Counted from the stretch's first letter, positions 17,935-28,718 are shown. The stretch is 64,000 bases of DNA from Limnohabitans sp. 2KL-17 (GCF_003063415.1 NZ_NESK01000018.1:1-64000), one strand, 5' to 3'. Notes: a model not told the origin generated them from the letters alone. Program-made: numbers and translations.

Positions 17935-19226
17935 AAATCCTCATTCAAAACGGCAGGGTGATTGACCCCGCAAATGGCATTGACCAAACAGCGGATGTGG
18001 CGATTGCCGCCGGACGCATTGTGGCGGTGGGCCAGGTGCCTGTCGACTTCACACCCAACCGCACAATCGATGCGACAGGTGCCATCGTGGCCCCTGGCCT
18101 GGTGGACTTGGCGACTCGCCTGCGCGAGCCTGGTCAGGAGCACGCCGGCATGCTGGAAAGCGAAATGGCCGCTGCCGTGGCGGGCGGTGTGACCAGCCTG
18201 GTCTGCTCGCCCGACACAGAGCCGGTGCTTGACGAGCCGGGCTTGGTCGAAATGCTGCGCCACCGCGCCGAAAAGTTGCACCTGGCACGCGTGCTGCCTT
18301 TGGGCGCACTCACCTTGGGCTTGCGTGGAGAAGTGCTGACCGAAATGGGGCAGCTCACCGCCGCCGGTTGCGTGGGTTTTAGCCAAGCCGAAGTGCCGAT
18401 TCCCAGTACACAGGTGCTGCAGCGCGCTTTGCAATACGCCAGCACCTTTGGCTACACCGTCTGGTTGCGTCCGCAAGAGCTCCATCTGGGCAAAGGCGTG
18501 GCAGCCAGCGGCCCGCTGGCCACGCGCATGGGCTTGTCCAGCGTGTCGGTGGCCGCCGAGACAATTGCGCTGCACACCATTTTTGAGCTGGTGCGCAGCA
18601 CCCGCGCCCGTGTACACCTTTGCCGCATCAGCAGTGCTCAGGGGGTGGATCTGGTACGCCAGGCCAAAGCCGAAGACTTGCCGGTGACCGCCGATGTGAG
18701 CATCAATTCGCTGCACTTGACAGACGCCGACATGGGCTATTTCGACAGCCGCGCCCGTCTTCTGCCCGTGCTTCGTCAGCAGCGCGACCGCGACGCCCTG
18801 CGTGCCGGTCTGGCCGATGGCACGCTGGACGCCCTGGTGTCTGACCATACCCCGGTCGATGCCGATGCCAAGGCTTTGCCGTTTGCCGAAGCCGAGCCTG
18901 GTGCCACGGGCATGGAACTGCTCTGGAGCCTGGCCCTCAAGTGGGGGCAGGATGCCGGGTTGCCTTTGACGCAAGTGATTTCACGCGTCACCGCAGCCCC
19001 GGTCCGGGTGCTGGGCACCGCTCTGGGCAGCTTGCAAGGCTCGGCGGGGCAATTGGCGGTGGGTGGTTTGGCCGATGTGTGCGTACTGTCCGATCAAGGC
19101 CATTGGCTCGTCACCGACGCGTCTTTGCGCAGTCAGGGCAAAAGCACGCCGTTTTCGGGCTACGAGTTGCCAGGACGTGTGCTGGCCACGGTCGTCGGTG
19201 GCAACGTGGCATTTGAAGCGCGCTGA
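17931..19226 (+). CDS. Non-catalytic dihydroorotase-like protein PyrC' (PyrX)
   Basis: This 431-residue amidohydrolase-fold protein aligns with type I dihydroorotases (ILIQNGRVIDPANGIDQTAD start, GLVDLATRLREPGQEH, SDHTPVDADAKALPF). The metal-binding HxH of active enzymes (normally DxHxHLREPG) is replaced by A61 and R63, and the usual SDHAPH becomes SDHTPV. It therefore probably lacks dihydroorotase activity. In Pseudomonas such PyrC' subunits are structural partners needed for ATCase assembly, and its position after pyrB supports the same role. An active dihydroorotase must be encoded elsewhere. Automatic pipelines would likely label it plain dihydroorotase. Confidence 0.88.
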   Translation: MKILIQNGRVIDPANGIDQTADVAIAAGRIVAVGQVPVDFTPNRTIDATGAIVAPGLVDLATRLREPGQEHAGMLESEMAAAVAGGVTSLVCSPDTEPVLDEPGLVEMLRHRAEKLHLARVLPLGALTLGLRGEVLTEMGQLTAAGCVGFSQAEVPIPSTQVLQRALQYASTFGYTVWLRPQELHLGKGVAASGPLATRMGLSSVSVAAETIALHTIFELVRSTRARVHLCRISSAQGVDLVRQAKAEDLPVTADVSINSLHLTDADMGYFDSRARLLPVLRQQRDRDALRAGLADGTLDALVSDHTPVDADAKALPFAEAEPGATGMELLWSLALKWGQDAGLPLTQVISRVTAAPVRVLGTALGSLQGSAGQLAVGGLADVCVLSDQGHWLVTDASLRSQGKSTPFSGYELPGRVLATVVGGNVAFEAR

Positions 19227-19330
19227 CCGGTGGTTATTTTGACTTTTTGTGAGCGTGGACACCCTGCGCGCAATCAGCTGGTGAGCCGGATGGGCTTGTC
19301 ATTTGGTTGCAGGGTGGCCTGCGAGACGAC

Positions 19331-20074
19331 ATGCGCACACTGATCGCTCTGTGGAAATTGCTGCGCGGACTATGGCATATCCTCATCGGCATGTGGACGA
19401 TTTATGCCAGGTTTCCCCGGTGGTCCCCTGAGCAACGCGAGATGCGCGTGCAGGCCTGGGCCTTGCAGTTTTTGGCCTTATGGGACATCCACCTCAAGGT
19501 GCTGGGAAGGCCTGTTTCCAATGGCCCGGCCCTCATCGTGGCCAACCACATTTCATGGCTGGATATTTCGGTGATTCATGCGGCGCGGCATTGCCGTTTT
19601 GTCTCCAAGTCCGATATCCGTGACTGGCCGTTGGTGGGCATGCTGGCCACGGGCGCTGGCACCCTCTACATTGAACGCACCAGCCGCAAAGACGCCCTTC
19701 GCATGGTCAAGGACATGGCAGACGCCATGAAGAATGGCGATGTGGTGGCAGTGTTCCCTGAAGGCACCACCAGCGATGGGCGAGACTTGCTGCCCTTTCA
19801 CGCCAATCTGATCCAGTCGGCTATTCAAGCCGAGGCGCCCGTGCAGCCCATGTCGCTTCAATTCCTGGATGCCCGAAGTGGTGAGCCGAGTTTTGCGCCT
19901 TGCTATATTGGTGAGGACACATTGGTCGGCTCCATCTGGCGCACCCTCACTGCGCCCAGGATCACGGCCGTGGTTCATTTTGGGGTGCCGCAACTCGCCC
20001 AAGGGAGGGATCGCCGAGTTTGGGCGCATGATTTGCGTGAGGCTGTGATCCGCCTTCGCGACGACAAGAACTGA
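19331..20074 (+). CDS. 1-acyl-sn-glycerol-3-phosphate acyltransferase (PlsC family)
   Basis: This 247-residue membrane-associated acyltransferase makes phosphatidic acid from lysophosphatidic acid. The catalytic motif is NHISWLD (HxxxxD), and the glycerophosphate-binding motif is VFPEGTTSDG. An N-terminal amphipathic/TM segment (LLRGLWHILIGMWTIYARF) anchors it. I chose the ATG at 19331 over a TTG at 19307. It follows pyrC' by about 100 bases and is probably the last gene of the operon. Confidence 0.9.
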   Translation: MRTLIALWKLLRGLWHILIGMWTIYARFPRWSPEQREMRVQAWALQFLALWDIHLKVLGRPVSNGPALIVANHISWLDISVIHAARHCRFVSKSDIRDWPLVGMLATGAGTLYIERTSRKDALRMVKDMADAMKNGDVVAVFPEGTTSDGRDLLPFHANLIQSAIQAEAPVQPMSLQFLDARSGEPSFAPCYIGEDTLVGSIWRTLTAPRITAVVHFGVPQLAQGRDRRVWAHDLREAVIRLRDDKN

Positions 20075-20140
20075 GTGGCGGCAACTGATTCCAGCGTTGC
20101 GGGGCTGGGTTTCGAATTGCCCTTCAGGCCAATCACTCCT

Positions 20141-20542
20141 TCAGCAAATACGACGGGCAATTTTCTGGATGGGTGAAGTCGCTTCAATGTTCAGCCACTC
20201 ATGCAACATGCCTTGGCGACTCACAACCTGACCAGTGAGCATCGGACCTGTGTAGTAAGTCAAATGCATCACCCGAGCCATCTTCAATTTGCAGTTGAGT
20301 TGAATCTGGGAATGGGTGGACAAGTACGCCTTGCCATCGCCCGTACTTTGGGGTTTCTTGTAATCCAGGGCGGTCCAGACCCATTTCCGGCCGTCTTCTT
20401 CAGTGATGGATTTGGGGTCAATGTAAAACAAACCCAAGTCGTTGAGCGTGACGGCCTCCCACTTGGTGCTGGCATTGGCCACTGAGCACATGACACAGAT
20501 CAAGCCAATGAAAGCACAAAGGGCTGTTTTTCGCAGTTTCAT
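20141..20542 (-). CDS. Surface-adhesin protein E-like secreted protein
   Basis: Using the ATG at 20542, the 133-residue product has a signal peptide (MKLRKTALCAFIGLICVMCS, cleavage near VANA|ST). The mature domain reads KWEAVTLNDLGLFYIDPKSI, then VWTALDYKKPQ and QIQLNCKLKMARVMHLTYYT. This W-x-D-x-x-YID...VW...DY...C pattern is typical of the small surface-adhesin E-like family (Pfam Adhesin_E), widespread in Burkholderiales. Adhesion is an inherited name and not shown for these short proteins. It stands alone between plsC (convergent) and ispB. Confidence 0.75.
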   Translation of the reverse strand: MKLRKTALCAFIGLICVMCSVANASTKWEAVTLNDLGLFYIDPKSITEEDGRKWVWTALDYKKPQSTGDGKAYLSTHSQIQLNCKLKMARVMHLTYYTGPMLTGQVVSRQGMLHEWLNIEATSPIQKIARRIC

Positions 20543-20636
20543 GGCGCTCAATCTGATTTGTCGAATGAAACAGGGGGCAACGTCAAATGCATGTGGGGCG
20601 CTTGAGCACGCATGAGCAAATTGATATGAAGAGTTG

Positions 20637-21683
20637 TCAGGTTCTGCGATTGAGCAGTTCTGAGGCCAGCACCACCATGGCTTGCCTGTATGCATTGTCT
20701 GGCAGTTGCATGGCCGCATCGATGGCGCGTTGGGCCTCAGAGGCTGCTGCGTTTCGGGTGGCCTCCAGTGCGCCTGTGTCGCGCACGATGGTTACGATGT
20801 CGGCCAATCGGGTGATGCTGCCAGTTTCTATGGCTTCACGCACGGTCTGCCTTTGTGCCTCGCTGCCCAGTTGCATGGCCAAAATCAAGGGCAGGGTGGC
20901 TTTGCCCTCGCGCAAGTCATCACCCAGGTTCTTGCCCATTTCAACGGCATTGCCATCGTAATCGAGCACATCGTCGATCACCTGAAAAGCTGTGCCCAAG
21001 GCCTGACCGTAGTCGGCGCAAGCGTTTTGAATGGAGGCAGGACTGCCTGCCAAAATTGCACCCAGGCGTGCACTAGCCTCAAAAAGTTTGGCTGTTTTGG
21101 AGCGGATCACACGCAAATAGCCGTCTTCGTCAAGCGAGGCATCGTGCATGTTCATCAACTGCAGTACTTCGCCTTCGGCAATCACGTTCGTGGCATCGGC
21201 CAAGGTTTGCATGACCTGCATGTTGTCAGCATCAACCATCATCTGGAAAGCGCGCGAGTACATGAAATCACCGACAAGCACGCTGGCCGGGTTGCCAAAA
21301 CTTTCGTTGGCAGTGGGTTTGCCGCGCCTGAGGGTCGACTCGTCCACCACATCGTCGTGCAGCAAGGTCGCAGTGTGTATGAATTCGACCACGGCAGCGA
21401 GATTGTGCTTTTGTGCACCCTTGTAGCCCAGAGCCCCACAAGTTAAAAGCAACAAGACCGGGCGCAGACGTTTGCCGCCGGCCGAAATGATGTATTTGGC
21501 CACCTCACCCACCAAAGGGACGCCCGAATCGAGTCGCTTGGCGATGACGCGGTCTACCTCGGCCATATCGGGCGACACGAGTTCAAGAACGGCGGCGGTG
21601 CTGTTTTCGTAAGCAGACAACTTGATGTATCCGGCTGGGTGGCCGGCCAGGGCCGAGTCGAAAGAAGGCAATATTGGGCGCAT
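20637..21683 (-). CDS. ispB: All-trans-polyprenyl (octaprenyl) diphosphate synthase
   Basis: This 348-residue trans-prenyltransferase makes the ubiquinone side chain. The first aspartate-rich motif is HTATLLHDDVVDES, followed by RRGKPTANESFGN and VLVGDFMYSRAFQ. The second motif is FQVIDDVLDYDGN with KNLGDDLREGKATLP. The N-terminus is about 20 residues longer than in E. coli and is not conserved-looking, so a start downstream is possible. A TATAAT-like hexamer on its strand lies at 21698-21703. It is divergent from rplU-rpmA, the standard arrangement. Confidence 0.95.
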   Translation of the reverse strand: MRPILPSFDSALAGHPAGYIKLSAYENSTAAVLELVSPDMAEVDRVIAKRLDSGVPLVGEVAKYIISAGGKRLRPVLLLLTCGALGYKGAQKHNLAAVVEFIHTATLLHDDVVDESTLRRGKPTANESFGNPASVLVGDFMYSRAFQMMVDADNMQVMQTLADATNVIAEGEVLQLMNMHDASLDEDGYLRVIRSKTAKLFEASARLGAILAGSPASIQNACADYGQALGTAFQVIDDVLDYDGNAVEMGKNLGDDLREGKATLPLILAMQLGSEAQRQTVREAIETGSITRLADIVTIVRDTGALEATRNAAASEAQRAIDAAMQLPDNAYRQAMVVLASELLNRRT

Positions 21684-21763
21684 TGCGGTGCGGGCTCATT
21701 ATAGTGACCGCATAACAAGCACCCCTGTCGCCCCCCTTTAAGGCTGCTGTTGGCTGCAGCCAA

Positions 21764-21792
21764 TTGCCTGGCAGGGCATGTCGTGCTAAAAT
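21764..21792 (+). promoter_or_regulatory. Sigma70-type promoter for rplU-rpmA
   Basis: TTGCCT (21764-21769), a 17-base spacer, then TAAAAT (21787-21792). This leaves a leader of about 45 bases before the rplU ATG at 21846. The position and spacing are ideal for a housekeeping promoter. Confidence 0.7.
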
Positions 21793-21845
21793 TTCAGGCT
21801 CCTTGGGGATTAGCCCTTGGAAACTTCCATCCAAAGAGGTCATTT

Positions 21846-22157
21846 ATGTACGCGGTCATAAAAACCGGCGGCAAACAGTATCGTGTTGTCGCTGGCGAAA
21901 AAATTAAAGTAGAACAGATTGCTGCGGACGTTGGCCAGGAAATCGTGATTGATCAGGTTTTAGCTGTCGGTATCGGCGCTGAACTCAAGATTGGCACGCC
22001 CCTGGTGTCCGGCGCCACAGTCAAAGCCACAGTTTTGGCGCATGGCAAGCACGACAAAGTGCACATCTTCAAGATGCGCCGTCGCAAGCACTATCAGAAA
22101 CGTCAGGGTCACCGCCAGCAGTTCACCGAACTGCAAATCGGCGCGATCTCTGCCTGA
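21846..22157 (+). CDS. rplU: 50S ribosomal protein L21
   Basis: A 103-residue ribosomal protein that begins [20 protein letters not shown] and has the C-terminal signature [20 protein letters not shown]. It binds 23S rRNA in the large subunit. The ATG at 21846 follows an AAGAGG ribosome site. It is first in an rplU-rpmA operon, 12 bases upstream of rpmA. Confidence 0.98.
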   Translation: MYAVIKTGGKQYRVVAGEKIKVEQIAADVGQEIVIDQVLAVGIGAELKIGTPLVSGATVKATVLAHGKHDKVHIFKMRRRKHYQKRQGHRQQFTELQIGAISA

Positions 22158-22169
22158 GGAGAATAGGTC

Positions 22170-22430
22170 ATGGCACAGAAAAAAGGCGGCGGCTCTACGC
22201 GCAACGGTCGTGATTCCAAGCCAAAGATGCTTGGCGTTAAGGCTTTCGGTGGTGAATTGATCAGCGCTGGCTCGATCATCGTTCGTCAACGTGGTACCAA
22301 GTTCCATGCTGGCAACAATGTCGGCATCGGCAAAGACCACACTTTGTTTGCCCTGGTTGACGGCCATGTGTCGTTTTCCACCAAAGGCGAGCTCAGCAAG
22401 CACATGGTGAACGTGACCAAGGCTGTCTAA
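22170..22430 (+). CDS. rpmA: 50S ribosomal protein L27
   Basis: An 86-residue protein that begins [20 protein letters not shown], with the conserved [26 protein letters not shown] core. Its N-terminal tail reaches the peptidyl transferase centre. There is no Firmicutes-type cleavable leader. A GAGGAG ribosome site precedes it, and a strong terminator follows 25 bases after the stop. Confidence 0.98.
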   Translation: MAQKKGGGSTRNGRDSKPKMLGVKAFGGELISAGSIIVRQRGTKFHAGNNVGIGKDHTLFALVDGHVSFSTKGELSKHMVNVTKAV

Positions 22431-22455
22431 GCCTGTCTCGTCCATGGCGAAGAGG

Positions 22456-22479
22456 AGCCCCGCAAGACGGGGCTTTTTG
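22456..22479 (+). terminator. Intrinsic terminator after rpmA
   Basis: The stem AGCCCCG/CGGGGCT has loop CAAGA and is followed by TTTTT. It separates the ribosomal protein operon from obgE. Confidence 0.93.
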
Positions 22480-22503
22480 CATTTTGGCCCGCTTGTGTTT
22501 TGA

Positions 22504-23664
<1,161 letters not shown>

Positions 23665-23712
23665 CATCCACCCCTGCGACTTGCTGTCCAACAGCAAAGT
23701 AAACCCCCAAGC

Positions 23713-24849
23713 ATGACCACCCCTGCCGTTTCCAATCTCTTGCGTGACGCCCGCCGCATCGTTGTCAAAGTGGGTTCCAGCCTGGTGACCAACGAAGGTC
23801 GCGGTCTGGATGAAGAAGCGATCGGCGAATGGTGCCGACAGATGGCCTTGCTCAGCGCTGAAGGCAAAGAGGTGGTCATGGTGTCCAGTGGTGCCATTGC
23901 CGAAGGCATGAAACGCCTGGGATGGGCCACGCGTCCCAGTGAGGTGCCAGCCTTGCAAGCTGCGGCCGCCGTGGGCCAGATGGGCTTGGCACAAGTGTAC
24001 GAAACCAAGCTGCGTGAAAACGGCATGGGCAGCGCCCAGGTGTTGCTGACACATGCCGATCTGGCTGATCGCGAGCGTTACCTCAATGCCCGGTCCACCT
24101 TGCTGACCTTGCTGCAACACCGCGTTTTACCGGTCATCAACGAAAACGATACGGTCGTCAACGACGAGATCAAGTTCGGTGACAACGACACATTGGGTGC
24201 CCTAGTGGCCAACTTGATCGAGGCAGACCTGCTGATCATCCTCACCGATCAAAAAGGTCTCTACACCGCGGATCCCCGCAAAGACCCCTCAGCCACGTTT
24301 GTGCACGAAGCCCGCGCAGGCGATGTGGCACTTGAAGCCATGGCCGGTGGGGCTGGTTCCAGCATTGGCAAGGGCGGCATGATCACAAAAATCCTCGCGG
24401 CCAAACGGGCCGCGGGCTCGGGCGCTTCCACTGTGATCGCCTGGGGCCGTGAGCCGGATGCGCTGCTGCGCTTGAGTCAGGGTGACAACATGGGCACCTT
24501 GCTGGTGGCCCAAACGGCTAAACAGCAAGCCCGCAAGCAATGGATGGCCGATCACCTTCAGTTGCGTGGGTCGGTCACGGTCGATGCCGGGGCTGCACAT
24601 AAAGTGTTGACTGAAGGCAAGAGCTTGCTGCCCATTGGCATGAACGGTGTAGCCGGGGATTTTTCACGCGGGGATGTCATCGCCATTCGGGATGAACAAG
24701 GGGCAGAAATCGCTCGCGGCTTGGCCAATTACGCCAGCGCCGAAGCCCGATTGTTATGCCGAAAGCCCTCGCACGAATACGAAGCTTTGCTGGGCTACAC
24801 CGCCGAGCCCGAAATGGTGCATCGGGACAACCTGATTTTGACCCGCTGA
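23713..24849 (+). CDS. proB: Glutamate 5-kinase
   Basis: This 378-residue enzyme phosphorylates glutamate as the first step of proline synthesis. The amino-acid kinase domain has [49 protein letters not shown] and [14 protein letters not shown]-terminal PUA domain (about residues 280-375) contains [14 protein letters not shown] and YASAEARLL. It is 48 bases downstream of obgE and is followed by a hairpin shared with convergent rppH. Confidence 0.97.
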   Translation: MTTPAVSNLLRDARRIVVKVGSSLVTNEGRGLDEEAIGEWCRQMALLSAEGKEVVMVSSGAIAEGMKRLGWATRPSEVPALQAAAAVGQMGLAQVYETKLRENGMGSAQVLLTHADLADRERYLNARSTLLTLLQHRVLPVINENDTVVNDEIKFGDNDTLGALVANLIEADLLIILTDQKGLYTADPRKDPSATFVHEARAGDVALEAMAGGAGSSIGKGGMITKILAAKRAAGSGASTVIAWGREPDALLRLSQGDNMGTLLVAQTAKQQARKQWMADHLQLRGSVTVDAGAAHKVLTEGKSLLPIGMNGVAGDFSRGDVIAIRDEQGAEIARGLANYASAEARLLCRKPSHEYEALLGYTAEPEMVHRDNLILTR

Positions 24850-24853
24850 CCGC

Positions 24854-24875
24854 CAGGCTTGCACGCACAAGCCTG
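24854..24875. terminator. Hairpin between convergent proB and rppH
   Basis: A perfect 8-bp stem CAGGCTTG/CAAGCCTG with loop CACGCA lies 5 bases after the proB stop and just before the rppH stop. No clear U-tract follows on either strand. Confidence 0.45.
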
Positions 24876-24882
24876 ACTGGCT

Positions 24883-25500
24883 TCAGCCTTGTGGATTCGG
24901 ATCGAAGCTGGCCCCGGGCGGAAGCTCCATGTGCAAGGGGGGCTCCATTTCCAAGGACCCGTTGTCAGGGTCTAGGCCTTCGCGAAGGCTTCGACTGCCA
25001 CCGCGCAAATAGCGGTTTTGCCTTTCTTGGCGCGGCAAAAACCTGGCCAACTCGGTCAGTGCCATTTCGTACACACCGCGTTTGAACTCGACCACCACAT
25101 CGAGTGGCACCCAGTAGTCGTTCCAACGCCAAGCGTCGAACTCGGGGTGGTCAGTGGCGCGCAAGTTCAGATGGTGGTCGTGCCCCATCAATTGCAGCAG
25201 ATACCAGATCTGTTTCTGGCCTTTGTAAAAACCCCGAGCATCCCTGCGGATGAAGCGGTCTGGCACTTCATAGCGCAACCAGTCACGGGTTCGGGCCACG
25301 ATGCGCACATGCTCCGGTTGGAGACCCACTTCTTCATGCAGTTCACGGAACATAGCTTGCTCAGGACTTTCGCCCCGGTCAATGCCACCTTGCGGAAACT
25401 GCCAGCTGTGGGTTCGTATGCGTTTGCCCCAGAAAACCTGGTTTCTCTGGTTGAGCAGAATGATGCCGACGTTCGGCCTAAAGCCTTCACGGTCAAGCAT
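24883..25500 (-). CDS. rppH: RNA pyrophosphohydrolase (Nudix)
   Basis: This 205-residue enzyme removes pyrophosphate from 5'-triphosphate RNA to start 5'-end-dependent decay. The Nudix box is [20 protein letters not shown] followed by VGL. The N-terminal [18 protein letters not shown] and the W..F.QGG and [11 protein letters not shown] segments are RppH-specific. The C-terminal tail after residue ~165 is Pro/Gly-rich and probably disordered. The ATG at 25500 is used; a TTG at 25512 is less likely. It is divergent from proS, a conserved pairing. Confidence 0.94.
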   Translation of the reverse strand: MLDREGFRPNVGIILLNQRNQVFWGKRIRTHSWQFPQGGIDRGESPEQAMFRELHEEVGLQPEHVRIVARTRDWLRYEVPDRFIRRDARGFYKGQKQIWYLLQLMGHDHHLNLRATDHPEFDAWRWNDYWVPLDVVVEFKRGVYEMALTELARFLPRQERQNRYLRGGSRSLREGLDPDNGSLEMEPPLHMELPPGASFDPNPQG

Positions 25501-25599
25501 AATCAACCCCAAATTTTTAAATTGTGTTCATTATGCACGCCACATTGGCGCTCGCTCTTGGATGTTTCCCTGATTCCCCTGTTTTGTTAGCGTGCCGCG

Positions 25600-27345
25600 A
25601 TGAAAGCTTCCCAATTCCTCATTTCCACCCTCAAAGAAGCGCCGGCTGATGCCGAAGTCGCCAGCCACAAATTGATGACGCGTGCAGGGCTGATCAAGAA
25701 GTTGGGCGCTGGCATTTACAACTACATGCCGATGGGTTTGCGCGTGATTCGCAAGGTCGAAGCCATCGTGCGCGAAGAGATGAACCGCGCTGGCGCCATC
25801 GAGATGACCATGCCCGTGGTTCAGCCCGCGGAGCTGTGGCAGGAAACAGGGCGTTTTGAAAAGATGGGCCCTGAGTTGTTGCGCATCAAAGACCGTCATG
25901 GCCGCGATTTTGTGATCCAGCCGACCAGCGAGGAAGTGGTCACCGACGTGGTGCGCCAGGAAGTGCGCAGCTACAAGCAACTGCCTAAGAATTTTTACCA
26001 GATTCAGACCAAATTCCGGGATGAACGACGGCCCCGTTTTGGCCTGATGCGAGGCCGTGAATTCACCATGAAAGACGCGTACAGCTTTGACCGCGACATG
26101 CTCAGTGCCAAGGCAAGCTACCAGGTGATGGCAGGTGCATACCGCAAAATTTTTGATCGCTTCGGCTTGACCTACCGTGCCGTAGCTGCCGACAGCGGTG
26201 CTATCGGGGGGGACCTGAGCGAAGAATTTCAGGTGATCGCCGCGACCGGCGAAGACGCCATCGTGTATTGCCCCAGCAGCAACTATGCCGCCAACATGGA
26301 AAAGGCTGAGGCTCTTGCCCCCAGCCAGCGAAGGGGTGCTGCAACCCAGGCACTGACAAAAACAGCGACCCCCGGTAAAAGCACCTGCGAAGACGTTGCC
26401 ACCTTGCTCAACGTGCCGCTGTCCTCCACTGTCAAGTCGCTGGTGCTGGCCACCGATCAGCTGAACGCGCAGGGCGAGATCGTCAAATCTCAAGTGTGGC
26501 TGCTGCTGCTGCGCGGTGACCACGACATGAACGAAGTCAAGGTCGGCAAGCTGCCTGGCATGGAGGGGGGCTTTCGCTTTGCCACCCTGACCGAGATCGA
26601 AGACCACTTTGGCTGTAAGCCCGGCTACCTGGGTCCGCTGGATTTGAAAAAACCCGTCCACACCGTGGCTGATCGTGATGTGGCCGTCATGGCCGACTGG
26701 ATTTGCGGTGCCAACGAAGAAGGCTTCCACACCACGGGCGTGAACTGGGGCCGGGACTTGCCCGAACCGGCGTTGGTCGTCGACCTGCGCAACGTGGTGG
26801 CGGGTGACCAATCGCCAGACGGTCAAGGTGAGCTGGCGATTGAGCGCGGCATTGAAGTGGGCCATGTCTTTTACCTGGGCACCAAATACTCCAAGGCCAT
26901 GAACGCTACCTTCTTGGACGAGAACGGCAAACCCCAGTTCTTGGAGATGGGTTGCTATGGCATCGGCATCACCCGCTTGCCCGCCGCTGCCATTGAGCAA
27001 AATCACGACGAACGCGGCATCATCTGGCCCGATGCGATTGCGCCATTCACAGCTGTGATCTGCCCCATCGGCATGGACCGCAGCGAAGCCGTGAAGGCCG
27101 AGGCCGAACGCATTTACGCCGCCTTGCTGGCCGATGGCGTGGACGTCATCCTGGATGACCGGGGTGAGCGCCCTGGCGCGATGTTTGCTGATTGGGAATT
27201 GATCGGGGTACCGCACCGCATCACTATCGGAGACAAGGGGCTCAAGGATGGCCTGATCGAATACCAGCACCGGCGCGATTCAGAAGCGACCAAGGTGGCT
27301 GTTTCGGCCATTCTGGCGCACATCAAAACCCGCATGGCCGCCTGA
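25600..27345 (+). CDS. proS: Prolyl-tRNA synthetase (bacterial type with editing domain)
   Basis: This 581-residue class II synthetase starts [20 protein letters not shown]. Motif 1 lies near [20 protein letters not shown], motif 2 around [17 protein letters not shown], and motif 3 at [15 protein letters not shown]. The bacterial INS editing domain, which clears Ala-tRNA-Pro, is inserted between motifs 2 and 3 (about residues 225-405, with the [14 protein letters not shown] start). The C-terminal anticodon-binding domain begins near AVICPIG. Length is normal. A lytic transglycosylase gene follows 13 bases later. Confidence 0.97.
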   Translation: MKASQFLISTLKEAPADAEVASHKLMTRAGLIKKLGAGIYNYMPMGLRVIRKVEAIVREEMNRAGAIEMTMPVVQPAELWQETGRFEKMGPELLRIKDRHGRDFVIQPTSEEVVTDVVRQEVRSYKQLPKNFYQIQTKFRDERRPRFGLMRGREFTMKDAYSFDRDMLSAKASYQVMAGAYRKIFDRFGLTYRAVAADSGAIGGDLSEEFQVIAATGEDAIVYCPSSNYAANMEKAEALAPSQRRGAATQALTKTATPGKSTCEDVATLLNVPLSSTVKSLVLATDQLNAQGEIVKSQVWLLLLRGDHDMNEVKVGKLPGMEGGFRFATLTEIEDHFGCKPGYLGPLDLKKPVHTVADRDVAVMADWICGANEEGFHTTGVNWGRDLPEPALVVDLRNVVAGDQSPDGQGELAIERGIEVGHVFYLGTKYSKAMNATFLDENGKPQFLEMGCYGIGITRLPAAAIEQNHDERGIIWPDAIAPFTAVICPIGMDRSEAVKAEAERIYAALLADGVDVILDDRGERPGAMFADWELIGVPHRITIGDKGLKDGLIEYQHRRDSEATKVAVSAILAHIKTRMAA

Positions 27346-27358
27346 TTCGCGTTGGGGC

Positions 27359-28024
27359 ATGTCGGCTTTCGTCGCCCTTCATTTTGAACCGATTACCCGC
27401 CGCCAAGCGTTGCAGCGACTGGCAAAAAGCGCCTTGCTGGGCACAGGCCTCAGCGTTTTGCCTTTCACGTCAGTTCATGCGGGCACACAAGTCGAAGAGC
27501 AATTGTCAACTGCTGTGCGCACCGCCCTCAGCGCGGCAGTCGCTGGTGACGCACCGCCAGAGCCGGTGCTGACCACCCCCTCCGATCAGCAGGCCTATGC
27601 CCGATGGCTTGCAGCCACTGGCCAGGGGCTGGTTCGTTTTCAGCGGAACCCCGTTGAGCGGCAAGAGTTCTTGCAAACCCTTTGGTACGAGGCACGCCGG
27701 GCAGGTCTGTCTTTGTCACTGGTGTTAGGTTTGGTTCAGGTTGAAAGCGCGTTTCGCAAACACGCTGTGTCGTCTGCAGGGGCTATGGGTTTCATGCAGG
27801 TCATGCCATTTTGGGCGCGCTCCATTGGTGATGGCGATCAGAGCCGACTGTTTCACATGCAAACCAATTTGCGTTTCGGGTGCGTGATCTTGCGGCATTA
27901 CCTTGACCGTGAGCGCGGTGATCTGTTTCTTGGGCTTGGGCGTTACAACGGCTCCCGGGGCCAAGCCGCGTATCCCGATGCCGTGCTGAAGGCGCAGCGG
28001 GCTTGGCTACACGGGGTGGATTGA
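27359..28024 (+). CDS. Lytic transglycosylase (SLT domain) with Tat-like leader
   Basis: This 221-residue protein has an SLT/lysozyme-like domain (about 105-210). The catalytic Glu lies in LGLVQVESAFRKHAVSS, followed by GAMGFMQVMPFWA and a C-terminal GLGRYNGSRGQAAYPDAV. It would cleave peptidoglycan, forming 1,6-anhydro ends, in the periplasm. The N-terminus has TRRQALQRLAKSALLGTG followed by a hydrophobic run and an A-x-A-like site (SVHAG). That resembles a twin-arginine signal more than a Sec one. It is probably co-transcribed with proS. Confidence 0.85.
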   Translation: MSAFVALHFEPITRRQALQRLAKSALLGTGLSVLPFTSVHAGTQVEEQLSTAVRTALSAAVAGDAPPEPVLTTPSDQQAYARWLAATGQGLVRFQRNPVERQEFLQTLWYEARRAGLSLSLVLGLVQVESAFRKHAVSSAGAMGFMQVMPFWARSIGDGDQSRLFHMQTNLRFGCVILRHYLDRERGDLFLGLGRYNGSRGQAAYPDAVLKAQRAWLHGVD

Positions 28025-28025
28025 G

Positions 28026-28463
28026 TCAGTCTCGGGTGGCGTGGCGTTGCACGCACGCGATGTAGGCCTCGCCATCGGGCATGCGGCCGGCGCGTTGGCT
28101 TTCGTGAACCATTCGGCCCAGACATTCCATGGTCTGGTGGTGTGCATCGTGCAGTGAGTTGAGTTTGTGGGTGAGCAACTCCACCGCTTGGCGAATGCCA
28201 CGGGGTTGGTCAATGCTGCATTGCTCGCTGATGGACAGGTGCATCGACAAGTGCAGAAAAGGGTTTTCCTGGTTCGGATCGGCTTTGTGCATGCTGGCCA
28301 GAGCGGCATCGACATCGGCCAGTTCAGCGTGGTATTCGGGGTGCTCGTTGATCCATTGGCTGACGAGCATTTCCATGGGTTCCAGAGTGGCTTCCGTGCG
28401 GGCTTTGGCGTAGACACCGCAAAAAAAACGCCGCACATCGGCTTGGGAGGGTTGAATCAGCAT
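28026..28463 (-). CDS. DUF1841 family protein
   Basis: This 145-residue soluble protein has the family signature PSQADVRRFFCGVYAK, then HPEYHAEL, NPFLHLSMHLSISEQCSIDQ and a C-terminal helical HDAHHQTMECLGRMVHE segment. It is rich in His and Cys, but no defined metal site is known. The function is unknown. It is convergent with the lytic transglycosylase gene, with one base between the stops. Confidence 0.85.
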   Translation of the reverse strand: MLIQPSQADVRRFFCGVYAKARTEATLEPMEMLVSQWINEHPEYHAELADVDAALASMHKADPNQENPFLHLSMHLSISEQCSIDQPRGIRQAVELLTHKLNSLHDAHHQTMECLGRMVHESQRAGRMPDGEAYIACVQRHATRD

Positions 28464-28500
28464 GGGGTGGATTGTCTCTTAAGTACAGCTGTTTTAAGCA

Positions 28501-28582
28501 GTGAGAGGCCGGGGTCTGGGGCCAAGGCTCAGAGGCGCTTCGCTTTGCCACATCGCCCTGGCCCCAGACCCCGGTCCTTCAC
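28501..28582. repeat. Large imperfect inverted repeat (28-base arms)
   Basis: The arms 28501-28528 and 28555-28582 match at 24 of 28 positions. A 16-base perfect core CCGGGGTCTGGGGCCA (28509-28524) pairs with 28559-28574. The 26-base centre contains a small GCG-CTT-CGC hairpin. It lies in the 282-base gap between the DUF1841 gene and the thiolase, and no T-run follows. It could be a dispersed palindromic element, a structured RNA or a strong hairpin; the rest of the gap shows nothing else. Confidence 0.8.
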
Positions 28583-28702
28583 ATGGTTTGATGGATGGCG
28601 CCGCCGTCACGCCTTGCTGCCAGACGCCATGCTCTGAATTCAGAAGCAGGCGTACTTCAACTTCAATGCTGGCCCTAGAATACAAAAGAGCACCTAAATT
28701 TC

Positions 28703-28718
28703 ATGCAATATAATGCAT
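28703..28718 (+). promoter_or_regulatory. Probable -10 region with small dyad before the thiolase
   Basis: TATAAT at 28709-28714 lies inside the dyad ATGCA-N6-TGCAT (28703-28718), 28 bases before the thiolase ATG. No convincing -35 hexamer is present at 16-18 bases, so an activator or a weak promoter is likely. Confidence 0.4.

Noticed and set aside
25531-27270. A 579-codon open frame opposite proS
   Set aside because: A shadow of the prolyl-tRNA synthetase gene; no ribosome site or recognisable domain.
28501-28582. Insertion sequence remnant
   Set aside because: No transposase fragment or flanking duplication; described as an inverted repeat only.
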